A DNA stretch of 64,000 nt from Aulostomus chinensis (lineage: Eukaryota > Chordata > Actinopteri > Syngnathiformes > Aulostomidae). The notes beneath the pieces were generated by a model. It had not been told where the DNA came from and made no database searches. It was given only the letters and a program-made list of their open reading frames with translations. Below are positions 54,448 through 64,000 of this stretch, piece after piece. How positions within the stretch are numbered: the first letter of the stretch is position 1; each line of letters opens with the position of its first letter. A program made the translations under genes and the position numbers. The stretch is from positions 20,255,001 through 20,319,000 of the forward strand of contig JBBMOA010000013.1 of the NCBI GenBank assembly GCA_037954235.1, read 5' to 3'.

Positions 54448-54504
54448 CACTTATGTGAGAGCAGGTGAAAAAAACGAAGACTTCACAGTGAACATCAGTC
54501 TTAC

Positions 54505-54599
54505 CTGGATGAGTGATTCGCTCAGTCTTTCCTCGTCTACCTCCAGCACAATGTCACGGATCTCTTCATAAGGCAGGCGGAACGAGCCCAAGAAAATTG
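54505..54599 (-). CDS. diaph2: diaph2 exon B: FH2 knob, SIFLGSFRLPYEEIRD
   Basis: The minus-strand acceptor acaacag is followed by 95 nt of open frame and the donor gtaaga. The first two bases complete the serine codon begun by exon A. The remaining 31 codons read IFLGSFRLPYEEIRDIVLEV, then an acidic segment ending in SESLIQ. This is the helix after the KTAQNL motif in diaphanous FH2 domains, where human paralogs have IFLGS(F/Y)RMPYE(E/D)I. The exon ends in phase 0, matching exon C. The donor is only 60 nt from a 76-bp GT array, which is CA in the pre-mRNA. The acceptor tract is weak because it contains several purines, but the frame continuity and family match are strong. Confidence 0.9.
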
Positions 54600-55601
54600 C
54601 TGTTGTGATGGAGAGAGAAGAGAGTCATTTCCTCTCCGTTTATTTTTTTATTTTTTTATTAGATCACAAGGTTCAAAGAGACATTTCAACACTCTTCGCT
54701 CCTCAGACAAAATGACCAAAGACCTAAGTTGTCACTTGAAAAAACAAATACACTTTTTTCTGTCCCTCAATGGGATAAGTTGTGTCACCCTGACAAAGGC
54801 TAGGGAGGAAATCATCAAGATCTCTCAGTAAATGTGAAAGATGTCGATGCTGTACGATTTCTTCTCAATTATTAAACTCAATAACGATAATAGGGTAATA
54901 GTTGTGGCGCAAAAAGCGAGTGAGTCAGCCTGGGGGAATGTTCAGCGAGTGTTTCACTCTGGTGTGCCTGTCTGCAGTAGAAATGGGAGCTAATGGTGAA
55001 TCCAGGTGGAAGTCACAGGTGGAACTTTGGTAATGAGTTGGAGGAGAGTCACTCAACAGCTGCTAACTGCTGCAGCAGAGGGACCTCAAGTCTGTTTGAC
55101 ACATAATGAACAGAAAGGTAGCGCTTCCTTTTTTCTTGAGTTTATTACTGGTTATCACACAGGTTATTTCCTAGATTAATTTGCGAATCTTTGAACATGT
55201 TTGTGTTGTACTGGAAGAAATTTTGGTTATCTTAGCTTTTCAGGCTTTGGGCTTTCAGATTCTCATGTCAGTGAAGGTAAAATGGACAGAAAAATGTCAC
55301 ATCAAGACGACACACACACACTTTTTTTCTTTTAGCATTTATCAACCACTTTATTTCAGAAGTTAAAAAAAACCCTATATTTGTGATCAACAGAAATGCA
55401 AAAAGATTTCCTCAAAATATATAATGGTAGTACATTTTCCTTCCTTTGAAGTTGCTCTACTTAGATAAAGTAAGGAAAAAGTAGGATTTATTCTGGATTT
55501 TTCTCAAAAGACCAAAAAATAAATTAACTCTAAATTCAATTCCTCTGAGTTCAAAAATCGCAAGTGATGTTGCTTAATTACCCTGATTAATTTCCCTAGC
55601 T

Positions 55602-55847
55602 AGGGGTGGCATGGCTTGGAGGTAGAGTGGCCGTCTAGCAACCGAAGGGTTGCTGGTTCGATCCTTACTTGCCCCGTGACCATGTCATGCAAGATAATGA
55701 GCCCCTAATATCTCCTGATGGCCCTGCTAAAGACTGGTGACCCGTCCAGGGTGAACCCTGCCTCACGCCCGAAGGCTGCTGGTACAGGCTCCAGCCCCCC
55801 CGCGACCTTTAACAGTTAAACGGTATAGAAGATGGATGGATGGATGG
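55602..55847 (+). mobile_element. SINE (type II head), shorter and older
   Basis: It has the type II head (gaggtagagtggccgtctagc and B-box GGTTCGATCC) joined to the shared tail from gactggtgacccgtccaggg to an ATGG run. The flanks atttccctagct (55590-55601) and atttcctcagtt (55848-55859) match at 9 of 12 positions, consistent with an aged target duplication. It lies in the intron between exons A and B. Confidence 0.85.
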
Positions 55848-56140
55848 ATTTCCTCAGTTGCTCCACAGAGGACTGGCAAAATGTGGGGATATATTTTGCT
55901 GTAATCATGTAAAATCAGAGTAAAGACGTTCCTCGATGTAGCTTGACTCTTTCTACTGTGTTTATCATTACTGATACTCAAGACAAACAAACTTTTATTC
56001 GCTGGTCTGTTTGTTTACAAGCACAGGTACATAAAACATAAAAGATGCATTTGATTCACTGCACATTTTCTCTCAACTTCCTGTCCAAGGTAAAAAAAAA
56101 TCCTTTCAAACTTGAATAAATAAATCTGACTTCATGAACA

Positions 56141-56526
56141 GGGTGGCACGGTGGTACAGTGGTCAGCACTGTCACCTCACAGTAAGAAGGTTCCAGGTTT
56201 TGAGCCCCGGCTCGGGCGCGGGATCTTTCTGTGTGGAGTCTGCATGTTCTCCCTGTTCCTGCGTGGTTTCTCTCTGGTACTCCAGCTTCCTCCACAGTCC
56301 AAAGACATCAAGAGGGGACGAGGCTGATTGATACTCTAAATTGACCATAGGTGTGACTGTGAGTGTGAATGGTTGACTGTCTCTATGTGTTGGCCCTGTG
56401 ATGGACTGGTGACCTGTCCAGGGTGAACCCCGCCTCTCGCCCGAAAGCTGCTGGGATAGGCTGCAGCCCTCCTTAACAGGATAATTGGAAGAAAATGGAT
56501 GGATGGATGGATGGATGGATGGATGG
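56141..56526 (+). mobile_element. full-length SINE (type I), 13-bp target duplication
   Basis: It starts gggtggcacggtggtacagt, has a B-box altered to GGTTTTGAGCC, then the full body and a longer (ATGG)n tail at 56496-56526. It is flanked by perfect 13-bp direct repeats gacttcatgaaca at 56128-56140 and 56527-56539. It sits in the intron between exons A and B, antisense to diaph2. Confidence 0.92.
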
Positions 56527-57338
56527 GACTTCATGAACAAAGGTTCACAGGCATCAGTCCACTTCAGCTTTTGATTTCTTTCTGAGAGGAATATCCAATT
56601 CCTAGCAGAAAATACTTCAACCACTAGTTTACACCACTGTGAGTCTGTGTTTATTTCTGTGTAATTAGCTGCTTATACCATATACTCTACGGACATTCCA
56701 GTCTGGTTTTTGATTATATTGGAGCACCACACATGAGCAAGTAGTAAAACATTGGTTACTGATGAGCTTAATGTTGTTTGTTTGCTTTACCTTTGATTTT
56801 GTTCTGCATTAATTCTTCATTCTGCAGTTCTGCATTCTGCACTCAATGAAGTATGAAGAATACAAATAGATCATTTCACTCGGTCTCTTTTCTCCAGGCA
56901 TCATTTTGTTTGTTTGTTTTTTTTTTTATAACAGGACACTTCACACAACATGCATCTGCTACTAGTTTGACTCCTTTCTTTGCTTCGACAGCCATGTGAC
57001 TGGGGTCCCACAATCATGGACAAAATTACTGCAGACCTTGAAAATTAAGTAAGTACATTATCCCACAGTTTCAAAAAGCTTTTAAATCTTTACTCTACTG
57101 CAGCTTGCTGAAAAAGCTACAATGTGTTTTTGTTGTCCTTGTTGTTTTTACATAGGATGTGGAGTGTGGTACACGGTGTCATATGCACGAATACGTGTTT
57201 TGTACTTATACCTTTAAAAATGCCGTACTATAATTTATATGTGCAGGGGGGAATTTGCACCCATCCTTCTGGTGACAAAACCAATTTGTTTAGTTTGTGT
57301 TGTGAGACAACAGAATTTTTGCCCATGTTTTTTTATGT

Positions 57339-57361
57339 ATTAATTAATTAATTAATTAATT
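57339..57361. repeat. (TTAA)n microsatellite
   Basis: TTAA tetranucleotide repeat, which is self-complementary. Confidence 0.93.
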
Positions 57362-57676
57362 AGATTGTAGCCTGATCCACATGTTTTGTTTTGTTTTTTT
57401 TTTTGCCACGTTACCACATTTATTTGTAGAACTTTTGCTTGAGGTTCTAACTGCCGCTGTTTGTGCAGGCGCTCATGTTGCTGGACATCTGTACTTCATC
57501 TCGCCAGATATTCCTACAAATGTTTCATGAGAATAGATTAGTGGAACTGATAGTACAATAATTAATTTGGCCCTGCTACTCATCAAAGTCACTGAGCCCT
57601 CAATTTAAATATGCATTGAAATATAAGTGGTTAGAGGGTTCAGGGGCAAGAACCCATATGTGTGTGGGGTTGTAAT

Positions 57677-57704
57677 GTGCGTGCGTGCGTGCGTGCGTGC
57701 GTGC
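57677..57704. repeat. (GTGC)n microsatellite
   Basis: About six to seven tandem GTGC units. Confidence 0.95.
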
Positions 57705-58898
57705 TAGGGGGCAGCACACCACATGCCTTTAACCAAATGTTATTCTGGAGGTGAGATTTTCCACACTTGCTTTGCAATCCCACCAGATTCTAAGGCTGTC
57801 TGCAGGGTTTCTCATCAAAGATTGCACTGACATATATGAATACTGTCATTACCCACACATATGTGTATTGACATGCTCACACCGGCACATTCACAGATGT
57901 CCTCATGCTCTAACAGGACCACATGCTTACAAATACACACAGACACGTGTGTCATCCTTATTTTCATTCCCACATCCTACCATCAAACCCCTTTATTTTT
58001 GCCTGATGAATTCATACATTTGGCCCCTGTTCACGGACAACGCAAGAATACGAAGCGTTGCTCTACTGGCACATAGGGAGTTGGTGAACACATTTATAAT
58101 TGTCGGTGTTTCTGTGATGCACATGTATTTCTCACGCCTCCGTCAGCATATTTTGAGATTCTGGTTAGCACACTGCTTTCATCCACTGTATCCACTTATG
58201 CAGCTCCGGTCTGCAATAAAACATTGCATAACTACTCATCCTATGAAGAAGAAAAGTTAACAGTATGTGGTTAAACAAGGAGGATGACACAGGAATCCAT
58301 TGAAGTGACCCACAGTATTAGAATTCAACATGAATATTTTATGAACTGTTATCATCTTTCTTGTATCTCTGAGGTTGGGGATATGAAGGTTGTTGATAAA
58401 ATCACAAGGGGTTGTATACATACTAATGTTTTACCCCACCAAACCTGCCAAGACTTTTTAATAGTCACTTTTTTCCCTCTTTTTTTCTTTTCTTTTTTGT
58501 TAAATTAATGTATAAACACATTCAATAATTTTCAAGCTGGGAGGTTTATTAAAAGGGAGAGAGAATGTGTGGGAGCTTGATTGTCAGTGAAACATGGAGG
58601 TGCACAGCTTGGCTACAGGGGAATGTTCTTCAACCAAAAAATATTTCCTTTCACTGTACCAATATAAAGAAAAGCATGCCAAGTTAAACAAATACACTGT
58701 TAACTTAACTACTGAGGTCCCTGAGGGACTTGCATGTAGTTTTGGTGCCCAATTCTGTGTATTACTGTTTTTACATTGCACATTATTTTAGATAGGTAGC
58801 TTGGACATAATCTATATGCACATGTGGTGGTTGTTAGCAACTGCCAAGAAAACAATTCCCAAAAGGCTTGGGAAAACACTATCTTTCTCAGCCTAGTT

Positions 58899-58940
58899 GT
58901 GTGTGTGTGTGTGTGTGTGTGCGTGTGCGTGTGCGCGTGC

Positions 58941-59005
<65 letters not shown>
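58899..59005. repeat. (GT)n/(GCGT)n microsatellite, 107 bp, beside the exon A donor
   Basis: GT run with interspersed GC units on the plus strand, CA-rich in the transcript, lying 109 nt downstream of the exon A 5' splice site. Confidence 0.97.
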
Positions 59006-59006
<1 letters not shown>

Positions 59007-59114
59007 TTTCAGTTGGGTATATGAAAATGCCTGCAGTGTGGTTTAAAATACACCTACATTTTTGACATGAAAGGTCATGGTAAGAAAGAATGGTGTATAA
59101 CAACATATACTTAC

Positions 59115-59216
59115 AAAGATTCTGTGCTGTCTTAGCATCCAAGATACGGAGTTCTTTTGCTTTTTTCTTGAATTGTTGCATTCTGTCGTCAGTCTCATCT
59201 TTCACATCTTTTTTCA
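59115..59216 (-). CDS. diaph2: diaph2 exon A: start of FH2 (linker/knob), KELRILDAKTAQNL
   Basis: On the minus strand a pyrimidine-rich acceptor ending in ctgcag is followed by 102 nt of open frame and the donor gtaagt. The exon completes a split codon with TG, encodes 33 residues and ends after the first base of a codon. Exon B finishes that codon as serine, giving the NLSIFLG join. The segment KELRILDAKTAQNL is close to the DIAPH family signature KELRILD-KTAQNL at the beginning of the FH2 dimer knob. The upstream part is a charged, acidic and lysine-rich stretch (DVKDETDDRMQQF) that varies among diaphanous proteins. A long CA array in the transcript begins 109 nt downstream of the donor. 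The preceding exon must end in phase 1 and was not found between 59217 and 64000. Confidence 0.88.
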
Positions 59217-62200
59217 CTGCAGAAAAAGAAAATACAATGAAAATGAATATCATATTATCTTGACTTCTTCTTCAAGCTTGATATTTCATAGACATTTACT
59301 GCATGCTATTTTAAGATGATACTGTGCAGGTCACTTACAGCACTTTAAAACAAGTGCATTAAATGGCTTAAAAAAAACCAAAAGAAATCTTGTATTTTTT
59401 TCACATTTCCAACAGACATAATCAATATATAGATCAGAGTTGAGATAAAGTAAAATAAAACTGGTGCTGTCATCGGGATCCCCCCATGCAGCTTCAACTC
59501 TGGGAGGATGAACACCATTCTTCTAAACAATATTCTCTCATTTCCTTGTTTGCTGTCTAACATGATGGTCCGAAATGCAGCAGCCTGCACCTGCAGTATA
59601 CTTTACATAAATATTGGCATTTGCACTTTGCTTTTCATCATATTGATACATGAATATTGTTGTTATTGGGTTTTTTTAATAAATTGACAACTTTTCACAT
59701 TGGACTGCTCTTAAATTGCTACTGTCTGTATCATTTCATGTGTATTCTTTGTATTTATACACTTGTCTTAGGTCTTCTGATAAAAATTAGCAGCCATGCT
59801 ACAATCATGACATGATTACTGTATGTATGTTATTGATTTTACTTCATGTGCATGGTCCCTATTCAAATGAACTCTCTTAGACGATCAATCAAATTGACAT
59901 ATGATGATGAGCATATGATTCATTTCACTTTCACACTGATCAAACCAGCAAGTACCTCCTCAGTTACATTGAAGCATTTGCATTCATTGTGTTTCTATAA
60001 CAGCTGACCATAAACAAATGAAAAAAACCTTATTTATAGCAGTTCACATACAGATATCTTTATAATAATCACACAAATGCAAATAAATGTGTTTTCTCTC
60101 TCTCTCTCTCTCTCTGAGTCCAGCCAGTAGTTGTTAATAGGCTGGGTGGATTCATGGCAGTCCCTGTTAACAGTGTGCTGCTATGACTTTACATAACGTG
60201 CAATACTATCATCAGCTGTAGCATCAGAGCACTGTCCTGTGGAGGACTCCTCCCTCTCATCGTGTGCCAAATCTTCTTGTCATTCTTGCAAAGGGCCCAT
60301 CACAGTTGATAAGCATGGCTCCCTCCCTTAGGCATTGCCTGTCAACATTCTAGAGCCAAGCAGATAATTGTATTACCTCCCACAATCCCACAAAATTGAA
60401 TAAAGTCTCTGTTATTGTCACTGAACACAACATATGAACTAGTCCAAGAGTAAAGAGACCTTTGCTTTCATAAGTAAGAAATGATTGAATGTGCATAACT
60501 TGAGAGCACACCACCTACCAGCATTTATTATTTTTCACTTATGGTTTTTCATACCTACAGAGCACATTAAGTTCCACCATTGTGAGAAACAATAAAATAG
60601 TGAATGAGAAGAATGCAGAGGAATGAAAAAGAAATAGAGAGAGAATGTAGCATACTCTTCTCTCTCCACGTGATGGCTTACGGGAAAGACAACACACACT
60701 TTGTAGCTAATCATCACAACTGCTCTGGTTAAGCCCAAGGTAGGAGTCTCCCAGGAAATCTAGAACAAACAATCTGCTCCCCAAGCACTGACTCTCATAT
60801 TTGAAGAAACAATCAAAGAGGGAGCCTCTCCTGGGCAGCCAGAAGAAGCAATGCTGAAGGTACCTGCCTAATTCCAGTGCTTGTTGTCAGCTTGTGACAT
60901 TAGGGATGAACATGCTTGTAGTAATAATTAGAGCTAAAAGGCAACTATACGATGCTACATGCAGTATTATGCTTTAATTGATTTTATTATCTTTGTTCTC
61001 CAGAAAATGTGAGCCCTCAAACTTAAAGGCAAACTCAAATAGTATGAGATACACCGGCCTTGATGGACAATAACTTTGAAAACTTTAGAAAAGTTGTGTT
61101 TCTCTTTGCTTGTTTAGCAACAACTGGCTCAGAATCCGATGCAATCAGCATCTGGCCCACTGTAAAAAAGCTGGTTTTGAATCTGCACTCTATCCACCAC
61201 ATAAAAGAGAGAACAAGTTCACAACCCTGAAAACCATTTTTGCATGACCTCCAAGTATCTTACATTTTTAACTTCCTGCAATGGCGTGACCCCCATAACA
61301 TTGCTGGTCAAGTTACTGTTTATCTTTTTAGTTTCAATGGAATTCTAGATTATTATATCTAACTCTTTAATAACTCCATGAAGGAGCAGAGGTGAATCTG
61401 AAGAAAAAGCCTGCTTTAAATTGAAATATTGTTCCACCTTAGATATATGGTTAGTCGCTTTTTATATGATGGGTTTGATTTTACAAGCTGATCAAATATA
61501 GATATTTTCACATTTCAATGTCAGCAAATTCAATAAGCATGCCTGTCGACTTCAAAATATGACAGACAGGAAATAAATATTAATAAACCCATAAATAAAT
61601 CCAATGACAACAAGATGTTGTATTTCTTGTGTGGCTGGAGCTCAGGATAAAGAAACTAGGGAGCAAGAAAGACAGCAGAAATAAAACATGAGGAAACAAT
61701 GGTCTACGTCCAAGGATGGTGAACACACAAAGCAATGAAAGGGAAATTTAGCTGCTTGTGGCACTAAAAACCTCTTATGAAACCCTATTCTCATTTCTCC
61801 ACTGCCACTTAAATCTCTCACCTAGATACTTCACACAAATCCTATTCAATCTCAAATTAAACTGGAAAAAAAGTGTCTTTAATATTCCTTTTTGACACCA
61901 TGCAATACAGACCAGACTCTCCTTCTGGGCGCTGAATAGGGGCATCAGTTGTCTCAAATCTGCAACAATATTTGCTGGCTGACTCAATGATGCCACATAT
62001 CACATGTTGCCTCTGAGCACTGCATGTGGACTAATGGGCCCTGGAGGGCTTGCACATATGCTGCCACACTTTCTCCAGTCCCAGGTGTGTGGAGACGATG
62101 TCTATAGTTGGAATTCTAACCAGATGATCGGCCAAAGAAATGAAGTTTTCTAAAAGTGCACCAAACAACAAAGTTGCCATTTAGTTATTAAAAGCCATTC

Positions 62201-64000
62201 CCTCCCTTGGTATCAGGAGTTTCATTTAGACAAAAGTTTCAATTTATCTTTTGTTTTTGTTTTTTTAAACAATGCAGATATGGGAATTTATACAGTATAG
62301 AACCAATTGTTATTCATCCAAAGGAGCTTAACCTGCCCATCAGTGTGGGACCATAACAGCTGATCAAAATCCTTGCCAATATTTAAACGTGTTTTACTAG
62401 TTGCCCAGTGGCTAACATGTAATACTCTGACAACAAAACCATCCCTCTTGCACAGATTCCTATTTATTAATGCAATCCCAAAGCAATCACTCTGTGAAGC
62501 ACTATTTGGGGTGGGCACGATGTGGGAGGTTTTTTTTGGCAGCTAGCTTGTTGTGTTGAAGCACGATGGTTATGAAGTCATATCATAGTGAACCATATAA
62601 TTTCAGTGTTAGGCAGATCAATACAATATGATGATAAAATTATGAGTTCATAATAAAATTGCAAGTCAATACTGGCAAAAAAAATGTAATAACTGCATTA
62701 GGGGAGGAGCTAGGATGACAATGCAGGATGCTCAAGGTGCGGAGTCACTGTTATACACTTTACTATAAATATTAGCACATTAGCGTACAAAAGAGTGTTC
62801 GCATTCGTGAAAAGAATGTTTTAATACAACACATGATGCTAGTACCCTGTTTCCACTGTCAACACCCAGGTACACGCCATAAGCTGCCAGACAGAAATCT
62901 GGAGCCTTTTCCCTTGCAGACAAATACCAAATATTCGAGGGGTTTTGGCCGGTGGTCAAGGTCCTTAAAAGTCTGACTGAGTGTTTTTGTCAGCTTTAAG
63001 CTCAATATACAAATGCAAAGCAAATCAGGGGGGCTGAGACTGACGATGGACCTTTGAATGATAGCTTGCTTGACCGTTTTGTGAGGATGTTCTGGACGCA
63101 ATCTCTTGAAACTATTATTTTAGCACTGTAAGGATCTTTACAAAAGCAAGTGACCAATAAAAGTTTTGCTTCTGCTGGATTTAATATCAGATGCAAGCAG
63201 TAACGGGAAATGTGGCCGTATTATAAATGATAAGCTATTAATGCTGGTTTGTTGTAAAATATTAAGAGACAAGGGTAAGAGGGAGAGTTCATGTTGATGA
63301 AGAGCATGTTTTAACACACATGAAAGATTCACTGGAGCAAGGAATAACCACATAAAGGGACCTCTGTTGTGAGTGTCACTGTAACACATCCCATTAACTG
63401 GGGGAGAGTTTAAGCTTGCACTGTGCCAAAAAGAGGACCAAATTGATAGGGATTACATTGCAAAAATACACGAATGTCTGAGCAAAAACAGATTTGGCTT
63501 ATTAAGGATCACTTGGCATCCATGTTAAGCTTTCTCTGTGGGCCTTGGACTGAGGTATACCCTTGAGAAGCTCTGTGATAACAAGAGTTCTCCAGCACTT
63601 GAACACTCAGCCTGTTTGTTGGCCCAGAATCGCTATCCTGGTTGCCTTCCATGTGATATCTCCCTCAAGACGTCCATAAAACCCAGGGCATTACAAAGCT
63701 AAACACTACCACATGTTCACTTCTGGACACAGACAACAGACACCATGAAATGACTGGGCCTTGAAAAGATATGAGAGAAACTGCAGATGACAGGTCTTCA
63801 GCAACCATGTTTAAAGGCAAATGAACACAGAATGGAACAGACAATGGTCCTCTATGAGGCAATTTATTCCCTAAAATATGCAATCTTCTTTCAAACACGT
63901 ACTCTGCCCAACATTTCAGGGAGTCACTCAGGAATGGGCATCAGGAGAGCTGCCAGGCTGTCTAAAGAGGTTGGATAGGCGAAGGCTTTGTGACGGTTTG
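59217..64000 (-). other. intronic sequence upstream of diaph2 exon A
   Basis: No exon was recognised in these 4.8 kb. I looked on the minus strand for the expected N-terminal FH2 residues and for proline-rich FH1 coding, which would appear as G-rich plus-strand runs, and saw neither. The only simple repeat of note is a short TC run at 60094-60115. Open frames here are at most about 83 codons, mostly AT-rich, and resemble nothing I know. Confidence 0.6.
60094..60115. repeat. (TC)n microsatellite
   Basis: About 22 bp of TC repeats in the intron upstream of exon A. Confidence 0.93.

Larger units (their letters stand above)
36077..54504 (-). other. large diaph2 intron between exons B and C (18.4 kb)
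   Basis: Bounded by gtaaga at 54504 and tttgtag at 36077. It contains decayed SINE pieces at 39433-39683 and 40083-40190, a SINE with the second head type at 46437-46771, GT/CA arrays at 43749-43805, 46639-46725 and 54369-54444, a CAA run at 47330-47353, and old repeat fragments near 39850 and 43100. The longest frame, 174 codons at 45437-45961 on the plus strand, has no recognisable domain. No nested gene was identified. Confidence 0.75.
54600..59114 (-). other. diaph2 intron between exons A and B (4.5 kb)
   Basis: Bounded by gtaagt at 59114 and acaacag at 54600. It contains two tRNA-headed SINEs (55602-55847 and 56141-56526), a GTGC array at 57677-57704, a TTAA/AATT run at 57339-57361 and the long GT array at 58899-59005. 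The 169-codon frame at 57751-58260 is low-complexity, rich in His and Cys from CACA-type sequence, and matches no family I recognise. Confidence 0.75.
25446..59216 (-). other. diaph2: partial diaphanous-related formin gene (diaph2-like), five FH2 exons
   Basis: Diaphanous formins are cytoplasmic Rho-GTPase effectors. Their dimeric FH2 domain nucleates unbranched actin filaments and stays on the growing barbed end. Five exons spliced in order 59216-59115, 54599-54505, 36076-35975, 32744-32505 and 25575-25446 give one open frame of 669 nt covering about the first half of FH2. The phases fit at every junction (1, 0, 0 and 0 between exons; phase 1 at the end). I prefer DIAPH2 over DIAPH1 or DIAPH3 because exon D reads MSSVKLL followed by ILFKLTFEE, which I recall as DIAPH2-like. 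This paralog choice rests on memory of the human proteins, not on an alignment. The promoter, N-terminal regulatory domains, FH1, distal FH2 and DAD are not visible in the window. Confidence 0.85.

Noticed and set aside
57751..58260. 169-codon plus-strand frame
   Set aside because: His/Cys/Tyr-rich text from CACA-like sequence, with no domain, no Kozak-like context noted and no splice partners.
58888..59253. 121-codon minus-strand frame ending in a His-Thr repeat
   Set aside because: It is exon A extended through its donor into the CA microsatellite.
61775..62518. Possible LINE reverse-transcriptase remnant in minus-strand frames
   Set aside because: A few residues looked LINE-like, but no conserved reverse-transcriptase or endonuclease motif could be found on rereading.
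1..64000. CRISPR array, operon, phage or other prokaryotic system
   Set aside because: Tandem repeats here are microsatellites or a 53-bp AT-rich minisatellite without unique spacers, and the window is clearly vertebrate intronic DNA.

Overview
The window is vertebrate genomic DNA, most likely from a teleost fish and probably a percomorph. It is AT-rich and microsatellite-dense. It carries tRNA-headed SINEs of a type I recognise from fish, palindromic hAT-type MITEs and a decayed Tc1-like transposon. Nothing prokaryotic is present: no operons, rRNA, functional tRNA, CRISPR or phage genes.

The only host gene I can support is a diaphanous-type formin on the minus strand, best matched to diaph2. 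Five consecutive coding exons were found by reading the minus strand: 59216-59115, 54599-54505, 36076-35975, 32744-32505 and 25575-25446. Each has a canonical AG acceptor and GT donor. The splice phases agree at every junction. Together they give 669 nt of open frame, about 223 codons. This covers the N-terminal linker/knob part of the FH2 domain through the GNYMN signature to the ENASK segment. The FH2 start, FH1, GTPase-binding and DID regions must lie beyond base 64000. The C-terminal half of FH2 and the DAD were not found in bases 1-25445 and probably lie beyond the window's left end. The introns are about 4.5, 18.4, 3.2 and 6.9 kb, with flanking intronic stretches of at least 4.8 kb and, probably, 25 kb.

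Layout: 1-25445 is non-coding, inferred intron. It holds a 204-bp hAT MITE (6942), a SINE containing a nested MITE (13230-13806), three further SINEs (16523, 18586, 21157), an AT-rich 53-bp tandem array (23598-23822) and many simple repeats. 25446-36076 holds exons E, D and C, one SINE (30223) and the broken Tc1 copy (33024-34002). 36077-54504 is one large intron with decayed SINE fragments (39433, 40083) and a SINE with a different tRNA-like head (46437). 54505-64000 holds exons B and A, two SINEs (55602, 56141) and long GT/CA arrays very close to both splice donors.

Nearly all the open reading frames of 60-180 codons elsewhere look like chance, microsatellite or SINE-derived frames. I see no convincing undescribed gene system. 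The most testable observations are the transcribed CA repeats next to two successive diaph2 5' splice sites, the two SINE head types joined to one shared tail, and the clean insertion histories given by target-site duplications.
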